Below are positions 1-6,114 of a DNA stretch of 8,607 bases, piece after piece. Below the pieces are notes generated by a model, which ran no database searches, was not told where the DNA came from, and saw nothing but the letters and a program-made list of their open reading frames with translations. The stretch is taken from positions 1-8,607 of the forward strand of contig JAOUFX010000083.1 in assembly GCA_029857975.1 (NCBI GenBank). Reading direction: 5' to 3'. This DNA is from Deltaproteobacteria bacterium (GTDB lineage: Bacteria > Desulfobacterota > SM23-61). The stretch's first letter is position 1. Each line of letters begins with the position of its first letter. A program made the position numbers and the translations under genes.

Positions 1-102
1 CAATGCCCCTGATGAAAATATGATGAATAACTCCCGGAGCGTCCAGGCGAGCTAATCTCGGCATAGCCCCTTCTTTATCAGCCGATCCCCTCTGTATCAA
101 TT

Positions 103-396
103 GAATTATTTAAGGGCGTCCCCATTTACACAATCGCTCCGATGAGACTATGCGTCTTAATCGGCATGACCCTGTCACTTCTCAGTTTTCTCATGGCGCT
201 GGTTTATATTTTCCTAAAATTATCCGTTTGGCGCGCCCAGATTCCAGCGGTTGCGGGTTTAATCATACTGATTTTAATCTTCTTCGGCGCGCAGTTCTTC
301 TTCCTGGGAATTATCGGCGAGTATATAGCCGCCATCCATTCCCATGTGCGCCCAAAACCGTTCGTCGTTATCAGGGAAAAGATCAACTTTGACTAA
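103..396 (+). pseudogene. C-terminal remnant of a membrane-bound family 2 glycosyltransferase
   Basis: The frame ending at the TAA at 394-396 encodes the tail typical of GT2 enzymes that use undecaprenyl phosphate (GtrB/ArnC/DPM1-like with two C-terminal helices). It shows a first hydrophobic helix (about 142-220), a second (about 244-318), and the family-like signature FFLGIIGEYIAAIH followed by RPKPFVVIRE. The catalytic GT-A domain, normally ~230 residues, is absent: the same frame meets TAG at 64-66 and further stops upstream, and 1-102 shows no glycosyltransferase motif in any plus frame. Similarity seems to fade around codon 103-120, so the ATG at 142 is unlikely to be a real start; it also has no Shine-Dalgarno. 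The stop lies 10 bp from the stop of the convergent, intact glycosyltransferase. This is most simply a 5'-deleted gene left by rearrangement. An 84-residue two-helix membrane peptide starting at 142 is possible but less likely. Confidence 0.7.
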
Positions 397-406
397 AATC
401 CGGAAG

Positions 407-1165
407 TCATATCTGCTTCCTGACGCATTGCCGCTTTTTACTATTAACATATTTTTTTCTTAGCCTCATAATATCTATTAACACAGAAATAAATGTAGTT
501 CTAACTTTTAAATTACCGCTTCCTACTTCGGTCCACTCATTTAATGGATATTCAGCGATATTTTTTTGTTTCATCCGCAACAGAATTTCCAGGTCAAATA
601 TCCAGCGTGAAATGAACGGTTCGTAAAACAATTCTTCAACAATTTGTTTTTTAAAAAGCTTTGCTCCGCATTGTGAATCATATGAAGTAATACCTAAAGT
701 AAAACCAATCAGGGTAGCAAAAAGGCGAGAAAAAACTCTTCGATAGTAAGCTCTTGTAATATGACTGCCAAGTCTTACTATCCTGCTCCCAAATACAGCA
801 TCAGAATCCGGATAGAACATATTTCTGTATAATAAAAAATTCTTAACTTCGTAAAGAGGCGTAGCTAAATCAGCATCCCAATAACCAACCCAATCAAGAT
901 AATTAAATATTGGTAGAGTTTTTATGTGGAGCATGCCTTTCCTAACCGCTTCCCCTTTTCCAAGATTTCTGTCAAGATTTAATAAAAACATATTCTTGCT
1001 CAGTTTCTTCTTTAATAAATATAAAGTATTGTCCGTAGAGCAGTCATTTACAAACAAGAAATAGTGATTCTCATCACAATAAAAAGAAAATTGCTTGAAA
1101 TCCAGCCTTTTGGCTTCGTTATAACAAGGTATTACTAAACAGATTTTTTCTTGCATATTATGCAT
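407..1165 (-). CDS. Family 2 glycosyltransferase, dolichyl/polyprenyl-phosphate glucosyltransferase-like (ALG5/DPG-synthase type)
   Basis: Predicted GT-A fold enzyme of 252 residues that would move a sugar from a nucleotide donor, possibly to a polyprenyl phosphate. Visible motifs are the N-terminal strand LVIPCYNEAKRL (10-21), VNDCSTDNT (39-47), RNLGKGEAVRKG (67-78), the metal/nucleotide DxD in WDADLATP (96-103), FGSR (125-128), QCGAKLF (165-171) and RWIFDLEIL (187-195). This spacing matches DPG-synthase-like GT2 proteins, including the conserved W-x-FD-E near the acceptor site. No C-terminal membrane helices are visible, so it is probably cytosolic or peripheral. The ATG at 1165 is chosen because an AGG lies 9 bases upstream; an in-frame ATG at 1156 is possible. 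The 5' end overlaps the upstream methyltransferase by 31 bp, suggesting one transcript and translational coupling. Base composition is far more AT-rich than in genes to the right, which suggests horizontal acquisition. Donor and acceptor cannot be told from sequence. Confidence 0.9.
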   Translation of the reverse strand: MHNMQEKICLVIPCYNEAKRLDFKQFSFYCDENHYFLFVNDCSTDNTLYLLKKKLSKNMFLLNLDRNLGKGEAVRKGMLHIKTLPIFNYLDWVGYWDADLATPLYEVKNFLLYRNMFYPDSDAVFGSRIVRLGSHITRAYYRRVFSRLFATLIGFTLGITSYDSQCGAKLFKKQIVEELFYEPFISRWIFDLEILLRMKQKNIAEYPLNEWTEVGSGNLKVRTTFISVLIDIMRLRKKYVNSKKRQCVRKQI

Positions 1166-1866
1166 AATGATAAACCTGGAAGTTTAATCCAGAATTTACT
1201 TAGATATTTGTTGGCCTTAAAATCAACATCTAGAGCATATTTAATAATCTTTGTAATAATGCAGGTTTCATTATATTTCCAATTTCCGGCACCAAAACTA
1301 ATATTTTGCTTTTTTTTAAGATTTAACAATATATTCTCTATAAAGCGAACAAAAAATAAACTTGTATAAAAATAGAAACATTCTTCAACCTCAAAATCAG
1401 TATTCAGTAATGATAAAATGTCGTTTTGGTCGTATCTTCTATAATGCCTCAAAAAACAATCATGGTGAGAATATAAAAATTTAAAAGCAGGTACAGTTAC
1501 AAGAATTCTTCCAGAGTGTTTTAATTTATCTGTTAAAGAACTAAGTAAAGCACGTTCGTCTTCCACATGTTCTAAAACATCCATAAGCAATAAAAAATCA
1601 AGACATTTTTGAGGAATTTCGTTAAAATCCTTTAAAAATATAATATTTTTTATGCTTGAGTTGTTTTTAAAATAAGGATCAACTGCATAAACCGGTCTTG
1701 TTGTAATTTTACTTAGAGCTTTAGCAAAAAATAAATCTCCAGCCCCTATATCAGCATACTGAATATTTCTCCCGATTTTTCTTAGTATTCTGAGTAAAGA
1801 ATCACACCTTGAGAGCTCCCAAGGATGCCTGAAATTATTTGATGCATTAACCTCTATTAAGTCCAT
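1135..1866 (-). CDS. Class I SAM-dependent methyltransferase
   Basis: A 243-residue protein with the Rossmann-fold SAM-binding pattern of the Methyltransf_11/23 group. Motif I is ADIGAGDLFFAKAL (38-51), an acidic residue ends strand 2 at D63 (VDP), and DVLEHVEDE (96-104) is the post-II motif typical of UbiG-like and glycan-pathway methyltransferases. VTVPAFKFLYSHHD (123-136) and the HYRRYD box (141-146) are shared by methyltransferases that sit beside polyprenyl-phosphate glycosyltransferases. The N-terminal RHPWE is also usual for that group, so the gene looks complete. The start at 1866 is fixed by an in-frame TGA one codon upstream (1870-1872), yet there is no convincing Shine-Dalgarno. 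The IS1182-type end begins only 43 bp upstream, so the native promoter may have been replaced. It is co-oriented with and overlaps the glycosyltransferase gene. The substrate is unknown; a glycan or lipid-linked intermediate is inferred from context. Strongly AT-rich. Confidence 0.88.
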   Translation of the reverse strand: MDLIEVNASNNFRHPWELSRCDSLLRILRKIGRNIQYADIGAGDLFFAKALSKITTRPVYAVDPYFKNNSSIKNIIFLKDFNEIPQKCLDFLLLMDVLEHVEDERALLSSLTDKLKHSGRILVTVPAFKFLYSHHDCFLRHYRRYDQNDILSLLNTDFEVEECFYFYTSLFFVRFIENILLNLKKKQNISFGAGNWKYNETCIITKIIKYALDVDFKANKYLSKFWIKLPGLSLCIICKKKSV

Positions 1867-1908
1867 AGGTCAAATTTAACCCAAAGTATTTTCCTTTTAC
1901 TTCCTAAC

Positions 1909-2410
1909 GAGCCTGTAGAAAAAGTCAGTTTTTTAAAAACCAATTCTTGTGCTGATTCGAAAACAAGGAATTACCTTTTACTCTCATCGAAACCCTCGGG
2001 GACCTTAATTCAATGCCAATCTTTCCATGATCGATGTCCCACCCCAATCCCCTCACACCGATCCGTTCACGCAAACCCTGGACCGCAGCGATGCACTTTA
2101 AATAGATTGTGCACCACACAGTAGAGCAACCACTGGATGTTTACTTTTCCTTTCCCTCGAAGGGTAAATCTGTTCAATCCTTATGTGGAGCATATATTGC
2201 CAAAAACAGGTTCTGCCGTTCCAAGTCTCCTGTTGTATATGAGTCTGCCTTTTATCGAATCTATTTTGCGCTTCATCTTCTGGGTGAACGTCTCCGGCTT
2301 CGATCCCGCACTCCCCTGAAAAAAGTAAACCTGTCTTGCTTCAGTCCTGTCTGGGTGTCTCAAACATCTCTCCCGTAGTTCACAAATCCGGCAGTCGGTC
2401 TTCCTCCTGT
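1909..2410 (-). mobile_element. Truncated IS1182-type insertion sequence (3' part only)
   Basis: The left boundary at 1909 begins with gagcctgtagaaaaagtc, resembling the GAGCCTGTTGAAAAA-type ends of many IS1182 elements. Moving inward, a non-coding stretch (about 1924-2066) is followed by the minus-strand 3' third of an IS1182 transposase gene. The element is cut at about 2402-2410, where the sequence switches to a tyrosine-recombinase fragment. No opposite terminal repeat was found; only a 7-base CAGGCTC at 2698-2704, which is too weak. The transposase 5' two-thirds, including the first catalytic aspartates, is gone, so the copy cannot move by itself. Confidence 0.75.
2067..2408 (-). pseudogene. 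IS1182-family transposase, 3' fragment with an in-frame stop
   Basis: Reading the minus strand leftward from about 2408 gives the IS1182 signatures in order. First is a cysteine cluster [20 protein letters not shown] (2402-2343), then ETFTQKMKRKIDS, GRLIYNRRLGTAEPVFGNI, a TAA stop at 2183-2181, then in the same frame GLNRFTLRGKGKVNIQWLLY and CVVHNLFKVHRC, ending at TGA 2069-2067. The block from TAEPVFGNI to HNL carries the family's catalytic glutamate region (E in AEPVF). The stop falls inside the normally continuous stretch joining those blocks, so it is an inactivating nonsense mutation rather than the natural end. The reading frame is otherwise intact, so decay is moderate. The 5' part is absent. 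The only stop-free piece is 2181-2363 and needs a TTG start. Confidence 0.82.
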
Positions 2411-2506
2411 GCCGATGTCTTTGTGGCCACGCAACTCTTGGATGGTCCGCATGTCATACCCATTCTCCAGCAGGTGGGTCACAAAAGAATAGCGGGAGCC
2501 CAGGGT
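2411..2506 (-). pseudogene. C-terminal scrap of an XerC/IntI-like tyrosine recombinase (phage integrase family)
   Basis: On the minus strand from about 2506 to 2411 the frame reads [28 protein letters not shown]. This closely follows the core of tyrosine recombinases ([26 protein letters not shown]), covering box II from the second catalytic arginine to the LGH box. The usual R-H is R-Y here (codon TAT at 2491-2489) and the LGH leucine is arginine. The catalytic tyrosine that should follow (STTMIYTH-like) is lost because the sequence changes into IS1182 transposase sequence at about 2410. About 32 residues are recognisable of a normal ~300, and upstream (2507-2580) I see no convincing recombinase sequence. 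Non-functional; a remnant of an integron-type or XerC-like gene. Confidence 0.65.
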
Positions 2507-2853
2507 TTCGCGCAGACGGTCCGGGAGTTTCGGTTTAAGGATAGCCTCAGGCGCATAGTCTGGGTTTCGTCAACTTGATTCGAAGGGAATGATATGAAAT
2601 TAGCCTCTGGCATAGGCTTCTCTCCTCTGTTGCGAACAAGGTGAAATTATCATCTTTTCATCAGAGATGTCAAGTCTTTAGACGGTCTTATTGGTGGCAG
2701 GCTCCTTCCTCCCCTGATATAATATTTTTTTAACATGCCGAAACAACCGATCGGATGAACACGATCTCTGTAGACCTGGTGTTACCTAAGCTCTGCGCCA
2801 GAATTAGGAATAAACGATGGTTAAAAAGATGCCGTTAGAATGGAGGGCTGGGC
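2507..2853. other. Gene-poor interval between recombinase scrap and the EFR1 gene
   Basis: No coding sequence is supported here. The left part (2507-2580) may be degenerate recombinase DNA on the minus strand, though no motif is recognisable. A short inverted repeat (agcct...aggct) lies at about 2604-2620. The right part holds the candidate promoter at 2715-2723 and a leader of ~125 bases before the EFR1 start, which has no clear riboswitch or terminator. Confidence 0.5.
2715..2723 (+). promoter_or_regulatory. Extended -10 promoter for the EFR1 gene
   Basis: The sequence TGATATAAT is an exact extended -10 element (TGn plus consensus TATAAT) and is followed by an AT-rich start region. The -35 position 17 bp upstream (2695-2700, tggcag) is poor, as is common when an extended -10 is present. 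Transcription would begin near 2730 and give a leader of about 125 bases. Confidence 0.5.
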
Positions 2854-3663
2854 TTGAAAATAAGGCTGTATGTTTATACCGGAACCGGTAATTCATTATG
2901 GGTAGCCCGTCAACTGGCCCCCGAATTAAAAGAGGCCACCCTTGAATTTATGCCGTACCTATCAAAAGACTTTAAGGTCGAGGCCGATTCGCTGGGCATC
3001 ATCTTCCCGGTCCACATCTGGGGATTGCCCATGCGCGTCATCCAGTTTACCAATCATCTTCAAATCAAACCCGAGACGTACTTTTTTGCCATGGCCGTCA
3101 ATGCCGGGCAGCCCGCCGCCACCCTGCTGCAGCTGCAAAAATTAATGTCAACCCGTCAATTAACGCTTGCCATGGGTTATTCCTTGGTCATGCCTTCCAA
3201 TTACATCCCCTGGGGCGGGCCCGGACCGATTGACACTCAGCTACGGCGGTACAAGGAAGCCCGGGAAAAAGTGCAGGCGATTGCCGGCCCTGTACTTCGG
3301 GGTGAGCAAAAAAAGGTCGATAAAGGCCCTTTGTGGCAGAATATCCTGTTTTCCCTGTTCTATAAGATGTCTTTTCCGTATGTTTACAAATTAGACAAGA
3401 ATTTCTGGGTGGACGATAAATGCAATAGCTGTGGAATCTGCGAGCAAGTCTGTCCGGCCGGCAATATCGGGATGAGCAATGGAAAGCCAGGGTGGCTGCA
3501 CCGGTGCGAACAATGCCTGGCCTGCCTGCAGTGGTGCCCGCAGGAAGCGATTCAATACGGAAAAAAAACCGTCCGCTACCCGCGGTATCGTCATCCGGAA
3601 GTCCTCCTGCGGGATATGCTCGAACAAGCGAAAGCGAATAAAGACTCAACGGCCCTTCCCTGA
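2854..3663 (+). CDS. EFR1 family ferredoxin: flavodoxin-like domain fused to a 2[4Fe-4S] ferredoxin domain
   Basis: A 269-residue soluble electron-transfer protein. The N-terminal domain has the flavodoxin FMN-phosphate loop YTGTGNS (8-14) and the IIFPVHIWGLP segment (49-59) typical of EFR1 proteins. The C-terminal part carries two ferredoxin clusters: C190-x2-C193-x2-C196-x3-C200-P and C218-x2-C221-x2-C224-x3-C228-P, each the standard spacing for a [4Fe-4S] cluster. It should pass low-potential electrons between FMN and iron-sulfur centres in the cytoplasm of an anaerobe; the physiological partner is unknown. The start is TTG at 2854, chosen because GGAGGG (2842-2847) sits 6 bases upstream and the flavodoxin strand begins immediately after it. 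It stands alone on the plus strand, behind an extended -10 promoter, and converges on the URO-D-family gene. Length and motifs are normal for the family and it looks intact. Confidence 0.92.
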   Translation: MKIRLYVYTGTGNSLWVARQLAPELKEATLEFMPYLSKDFKVEADSLGIIFPVHIWGLPMRVIQFTNHLQIKPETYFFAMAVNAGQPAATLLQLQKLMSTRQLTLAMGYSLVMPSNYIPWGGPGPIDTQLRRYKEAREKVQAIAGPVLRGEQKKVDKGPLWQNILFSLFYKMSFPYVYKLDKNFWVDDKCNSCGICEQVCPAGNIGMSNGKPGWLHRCEQCLACLQWCPQEAIQYGKKTVRYPRYRHPEVLLRDMLEQAKANKDSTALP

Positions 3664-3685
3664 AAAATTTATCCGCCCCGTCTGC

Positions 3686-3783
3686 GAGGCTCTGTCGCAA
3701 TGGGTAAAGTGGGGGTCCGGACGAGAGCGCATGAACGATGCTTCTTCATTCATGCCCTCCCGCCCGGGTTACGACACAGTCTC
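3686..3783. repeat. ~98-bp imperfect inverted repeat (MITE-like or intergenic palindrome)
   Basis: The outer arms are gaggctctgtcgcaa (3686-3700) and ttacgacacagtctc (3769-3783), complementary at 12 of 15 positions. The inner arms are gcatgaa (3729-3735) and ttcatgc (3749-3755), perfectly complementary around a 13-base loop. G-rich and C-rich stretches between them could pair partially. The left half is ~14 bases longer than the right. The right end touches the TAA of the URO-D-family gene (3784-3786). The outer arms look like IS terminal repeats, so a MITE or a collapsed IS is possible. It could also end transcription from both convergent genes, though no T-run follows. No target duplication is obvious. 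Confidence 0.55.
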
Positions 3784-4728
3784 TTAGGAGGGAGTTGTGA
3801 GCAGGGGATGATTAATGGCGTCGCGGACAGCTCTGATTAAGGGAGTGAAGCTATAAGTGGGGACCGCGCATCCGGGGGCCAGGATGAACTTGGTGCTCCC
3901 AGCCTGGGACAAGGCTGATTTGACCTGATTCCGAATGGCCTGGGCCGATAAATTTGGAAATTTAATATGGTCCAAACCAGCCATCAGGGCGAGAGAAGTT
4001 TTATTGCGGGCCTCGGCAAGGGTAGGCCCTCCATTCAGATCCGCCCAGGAGATGGCCTGTACCGGGTAATCAAGGAGCCGGTCGAAATACAATTTCTCCC
4101 CGTGGGCATGGAGAATGTGACATTCCCCTTTCCCCTGGATGGCCTTTAAGAACTCCAAGTCAAAAGGGCGCATAAATTTCTCGTATTGCTCCCGGCTAAG
4201 ACTCTCCTCGGTGGCCGGAACCGAAAGAAAGATCCCGGCAGAACCTCTCTCCAGGCTGGCTAAAGCGTACTGCATCAGGTTGGAATTTATCACCCCCAGA
4301 GCCGCCAGGACCGCTTCCGGGTAATCAGCCATCAGCCCGGCTATCGCTTCTTTGACTAAATTTCTTTTCAGGGTATTCCAGGCATTAAAAACGGTGTCAA
4401 CGAAGAGAGCTTTTCCTCGAAGGGCCCCAGCGATGAGCTCGATGGCCTTAAGTTGCCGGCCCAAAGGGGTTCGGCTTACCTCGAGAGGGGTGAGAAGCTT
4501 GAGATCGTCCGCAGTGGCCATTACTTCCATCCCGTTCGGCATCGGATAGTCGTAATCGTTCATCACCTTTAGGAGGTCAAGGTCGTAGGCCTCGAAAAAT
4601 TCCAGATGGGCCTGGGCCGTTCTCTCCGGAGAGGCATGTTGAGTCCCGAAATGATACCAAATAGAGAACGGAGGCCGATCCACAGGCTTCCCGGCCAACG
4701 CAGCTTTCAGTCTTTCTATTTTTGTCAT
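3784..4728 (-). CDS. Uroporphyrinogen decarboxylase (URO-D) family protein, not HemE
   Basis: A 314-residue protein of the URO-D/corrinoid-methyltransferase superfamily (TIM barrel). Family features are the start MTKIERLKAALAGKPVDRPP (1-20), the DLLKVMNDYDYPMP segment (51-64), HILHAHGE (204-211) at the usual metal/substrate position, and the C-terminal GCAVPTYS (286-293), which replaces GCG(I/V)P. The HemE signature with the RQAGRY arginines is missing from the N-terminus (FSIWYHFGTQH instead), so haem synthesis is unlikely. Members of this group often act on methyl or alkyl groups with a corrinoid partner or have unknown function; no corrinoid-binding protein is encoded here. The start at ATG 4728 is supported by AAGGA 6 bases upstream. 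It lies 186 bp downstream of the enolase-superfamily gene with its own candidate promoter. The stop abuts a palindromic element, so the last few residues could be altered. The exact reaction cannot be assigned. Confidence 0.85.
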   Translation of the reverse strand: MTKIERLKAALAGKPVDRPPFSIWYHFGTQHASPERTAQAHLEFFEAYDLDLLKVMNDYDYPMPNGMEVMATADDLKLLTPLEVSRTPLGRQLKAIELIAGALRGKALFVDTVFNAWNTLKRNLVKEAIAGLMADYPEAVLAALGVINSNLMQYALASLERGSAGIFLSVPATEESLSREQYEKFMRPFDLEFLKAIQGKGECHILHAHGEKLYFDRLLDYPVQAISWADLNGGPTLAEARNKTSLALMAGLDHIKFPNLSAQAIRNQVKSALSQAGSTKFILAPGCAVPTYSFTPLIRAVRDAINHPLLTTPS

Positions 4729-4778
4729 GGGATTTCCTTTGCTGAGGGAAGCATCAGTAAGAGAAAAGGAGAAGCCTC

Positions 4779-4806
4779 ATAATGCCATATCGGATTCAAA
4801 TGTCAA
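4779..4806 (-). promoter_or_regulatory. Sigma-70-type promoter for the URO-D-family gene
   Basis: On the minus strand there is a consensus -35 TTGACA (4806-4801), a 16-bp spacer and a -10 CATTAT (4784-4779). The transcript would start about 45 bases before the ATG at 4728. Just upstream of the -35 is an inverted pair aacgttgccc (4811-4820) and ggccaacgtt (4883-4892), which could be regulatory. The rest of the 186-bp gap shows no gene and no clear hairpin plus T-run terminator for the enolase gene. Confidence 0.45.
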
Positions 4807-4914
4807 CCTAAACGTTGCCCTGGCCTCCCTTCATCTCATTTTTTGGTAACTTATCAAAAGAAAACAGTGATAAAAATCTTTTGGCCAACGTTCGATATTG
4901 CTACTCTATCTTCT

Positions 4915-6114
4915 TTAGAACCAGAGATGCGAGTTTTTTCTTCCCAAACCCGGCTCGTGCTTGCGGTATTTCTCAGATGACAGGTAAAGGTCGTGATACT
5001 TAGCCACTTTTTCTTCATCTATCTCAACTCCCAGTCCAGGCCCATCGGGTGCCTGTAATGTTCCGTTAACGACCCGGAATTCGTTTTTGATGATGTCTCC
5101 CGATGGCGGCTCAAGGAAATGCGTAGAGTTGTCATTGGTACCCCGAAAGGTGCGCTCAGCGGTGTAAAGGTGAAGGAGTAAAGCATTTCTGGGGCCCAGC
5201 TCCGAAGCGGTGCTCTGCCCGGTTACGGTGAGTCCACCGGCTTCGGCAATGGCACAGAGACGCCGGCACTCCCAGGCTGAACCCACAAACGAGATATTCA
5301 GATGCAGGGTATCCGCAGCCCGTTTATTAACCAAGGCCATGACAAATTCTTCGCAGTTGGGGCCGTGACTGTGGGCCTCAATTGGAATGCCGGTAATTTT
5401 TCTTATATCCGCCATGTTTTCGAGAGCACCGGCATCATACGGCCAGATGCAGGCCACCGGGTCTTCCACCGCCGCCGGGTTATACTTGGCCATCTTCTTC
5501 AAAGTATTTATGGCAACATTAAGAGGATAACCTCCGTTGATATCGAAGCAAAGTTCAACCTTGTCGCCCAGCGCCTCTCTTAAAGCCTTCACTCTCTCCA
5601 GGTCCGTATCTGGATCTGTTCCCAGCTTCACCTTAAATGCTGTCCAGCCTCGGGCGAAGGCTCTCTGGGCTTCTTCGACCTGCTTTTCGGGACTCTGACA
5701 ATCAAGCCAGTACCTTACATGAATAGGGTCATTTACCTTACCGCCCCATAATTTATAAAGGGGTTTGTTACAGGATTTGCCAATGATGTCCCAGAGAGCT
5801 CCATCAATCGCCGCCATGGTATCGGTAGTAATCAAGCGCCACCTTCCTCCAAGCCCTGGACCACCCAATTCTTCGTTCTCAAGTTTTTCAATGTTGAAAG
5901 GATCCTTCCCCATAAGCTGTGGCCTTATAAGGTTCATGATGGTGTGCTGGTCACCCTGCGTGCCGACTCCGCTAATACCCTCATCCGTGTCAATATAGGT
6001 GATGCAGTGGATGCTGGCATGCCGGGTCATATACCACATGGTAACCGGCCTGAACTCACCGAATCTGGCAAAGGGTACTGCTACCATTTTGGTTCTTACA
6101 TCGGTTATCTTCAT
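4915..6114 (-). CDS. Mandelate racemase/muconate lactonizing enzyme family protein (enolase superfamily)
   Basis: A 399-residue, full-length enolase-superfamily protein: N-terminal capping domain (~1-120, ending IDGALWDIIGKSCNKPLYKLWGG at 103-125), then a TIM barrel. The KxK motif of strand 2 (K161-V-K163), the strand 3 metal ligand D191 in DINGG, and the strand 4 ligand E217 in VEDPV are present. Beyond that the protein departs from the norm. Where strand 5 usually gives Asp or Glu it reads GIPIEAHSHGP (242-252). Strand 6 has LNISFVG (272-278) instead of a D-x-S. Strand 7 has TGQSTASELG (298-307) instead of an H-x-S. Family members abstract the alpha-proton of a carboxylate (racemase, dehydratase or cycloisomerase), but the reaction here cannot be called. 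ATG 6114 has GAGGGA 5 bases upstream and overlaps the preceding aminotransferase-remnant stop as ATGA. It is probably co-transcribed with the cupin and aminotransferase genes. Confidence 0.9.
   Translation of the reverse strand: MKITDVRTKMVAVPFARFGEFRPVTMWYMTRHASIHCITYIDTDEGISGVGTQGDQHTIMNLIRPQLMGKDPFNIEKLENEELGGPGLGGRWRLITTDTMAAIDGALWDIIGKSCNKPLYKLWGGKVNDPIHVRYWLDCQSPEKQVEEAQRAFARGWTAFKVKLGTDPDTDLERVKALREALGDKVELCFDINGGYPLNVAINTLKKMAKYNPAAVEDPVACIWPYDAGALENMADIRKITGIPIEAHSHGPNCEEFVMALVNKRAADTLHLNISFVGSAWECRRLCAIAEAGGLTVTGQSTASELGPRNALLLHLYTAERTFRGTNDNSTHFLEPPSGDIIKNEFRVVNGTLQAPDGPGLGVEIDEEKVAKYHDLYLSSEKYRKHEPGLGRKNSHLWF

Noticed and set aside
397..440. Short ggaag/cttcc hairpin between convergent glycosyltransferase ends as a terminator
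   Set aside because: Only a 5-bp stem with a 9-base loop and no proper T-run, so too weak to call.
1925..2119. 64-codon minus-strand open frame at the IS end
   Set aside because: It is out of frame with the transposase motifs and mostly covers the non-coding tail of the IS.
2336..2578. 80-codon plus-strand open frame over the recombinase and transposase remains
   Set aside because: The opposite strand shows clear recombinase and IS1182 motifs, so this is a shadow frame.
2698..2704. CAGGCTC as the missing right end of the IS1182-type element
   Set aside because: Only seven bases match the left terminus and adjacent bases do not, so chance is likely.
3188..3700. 170-codon minus-strand frame opposite the EFR1 gene
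   Set aside because: The plus strand has unmistakable flavodoxin and ferredoxin motifs, so this is a shadow.
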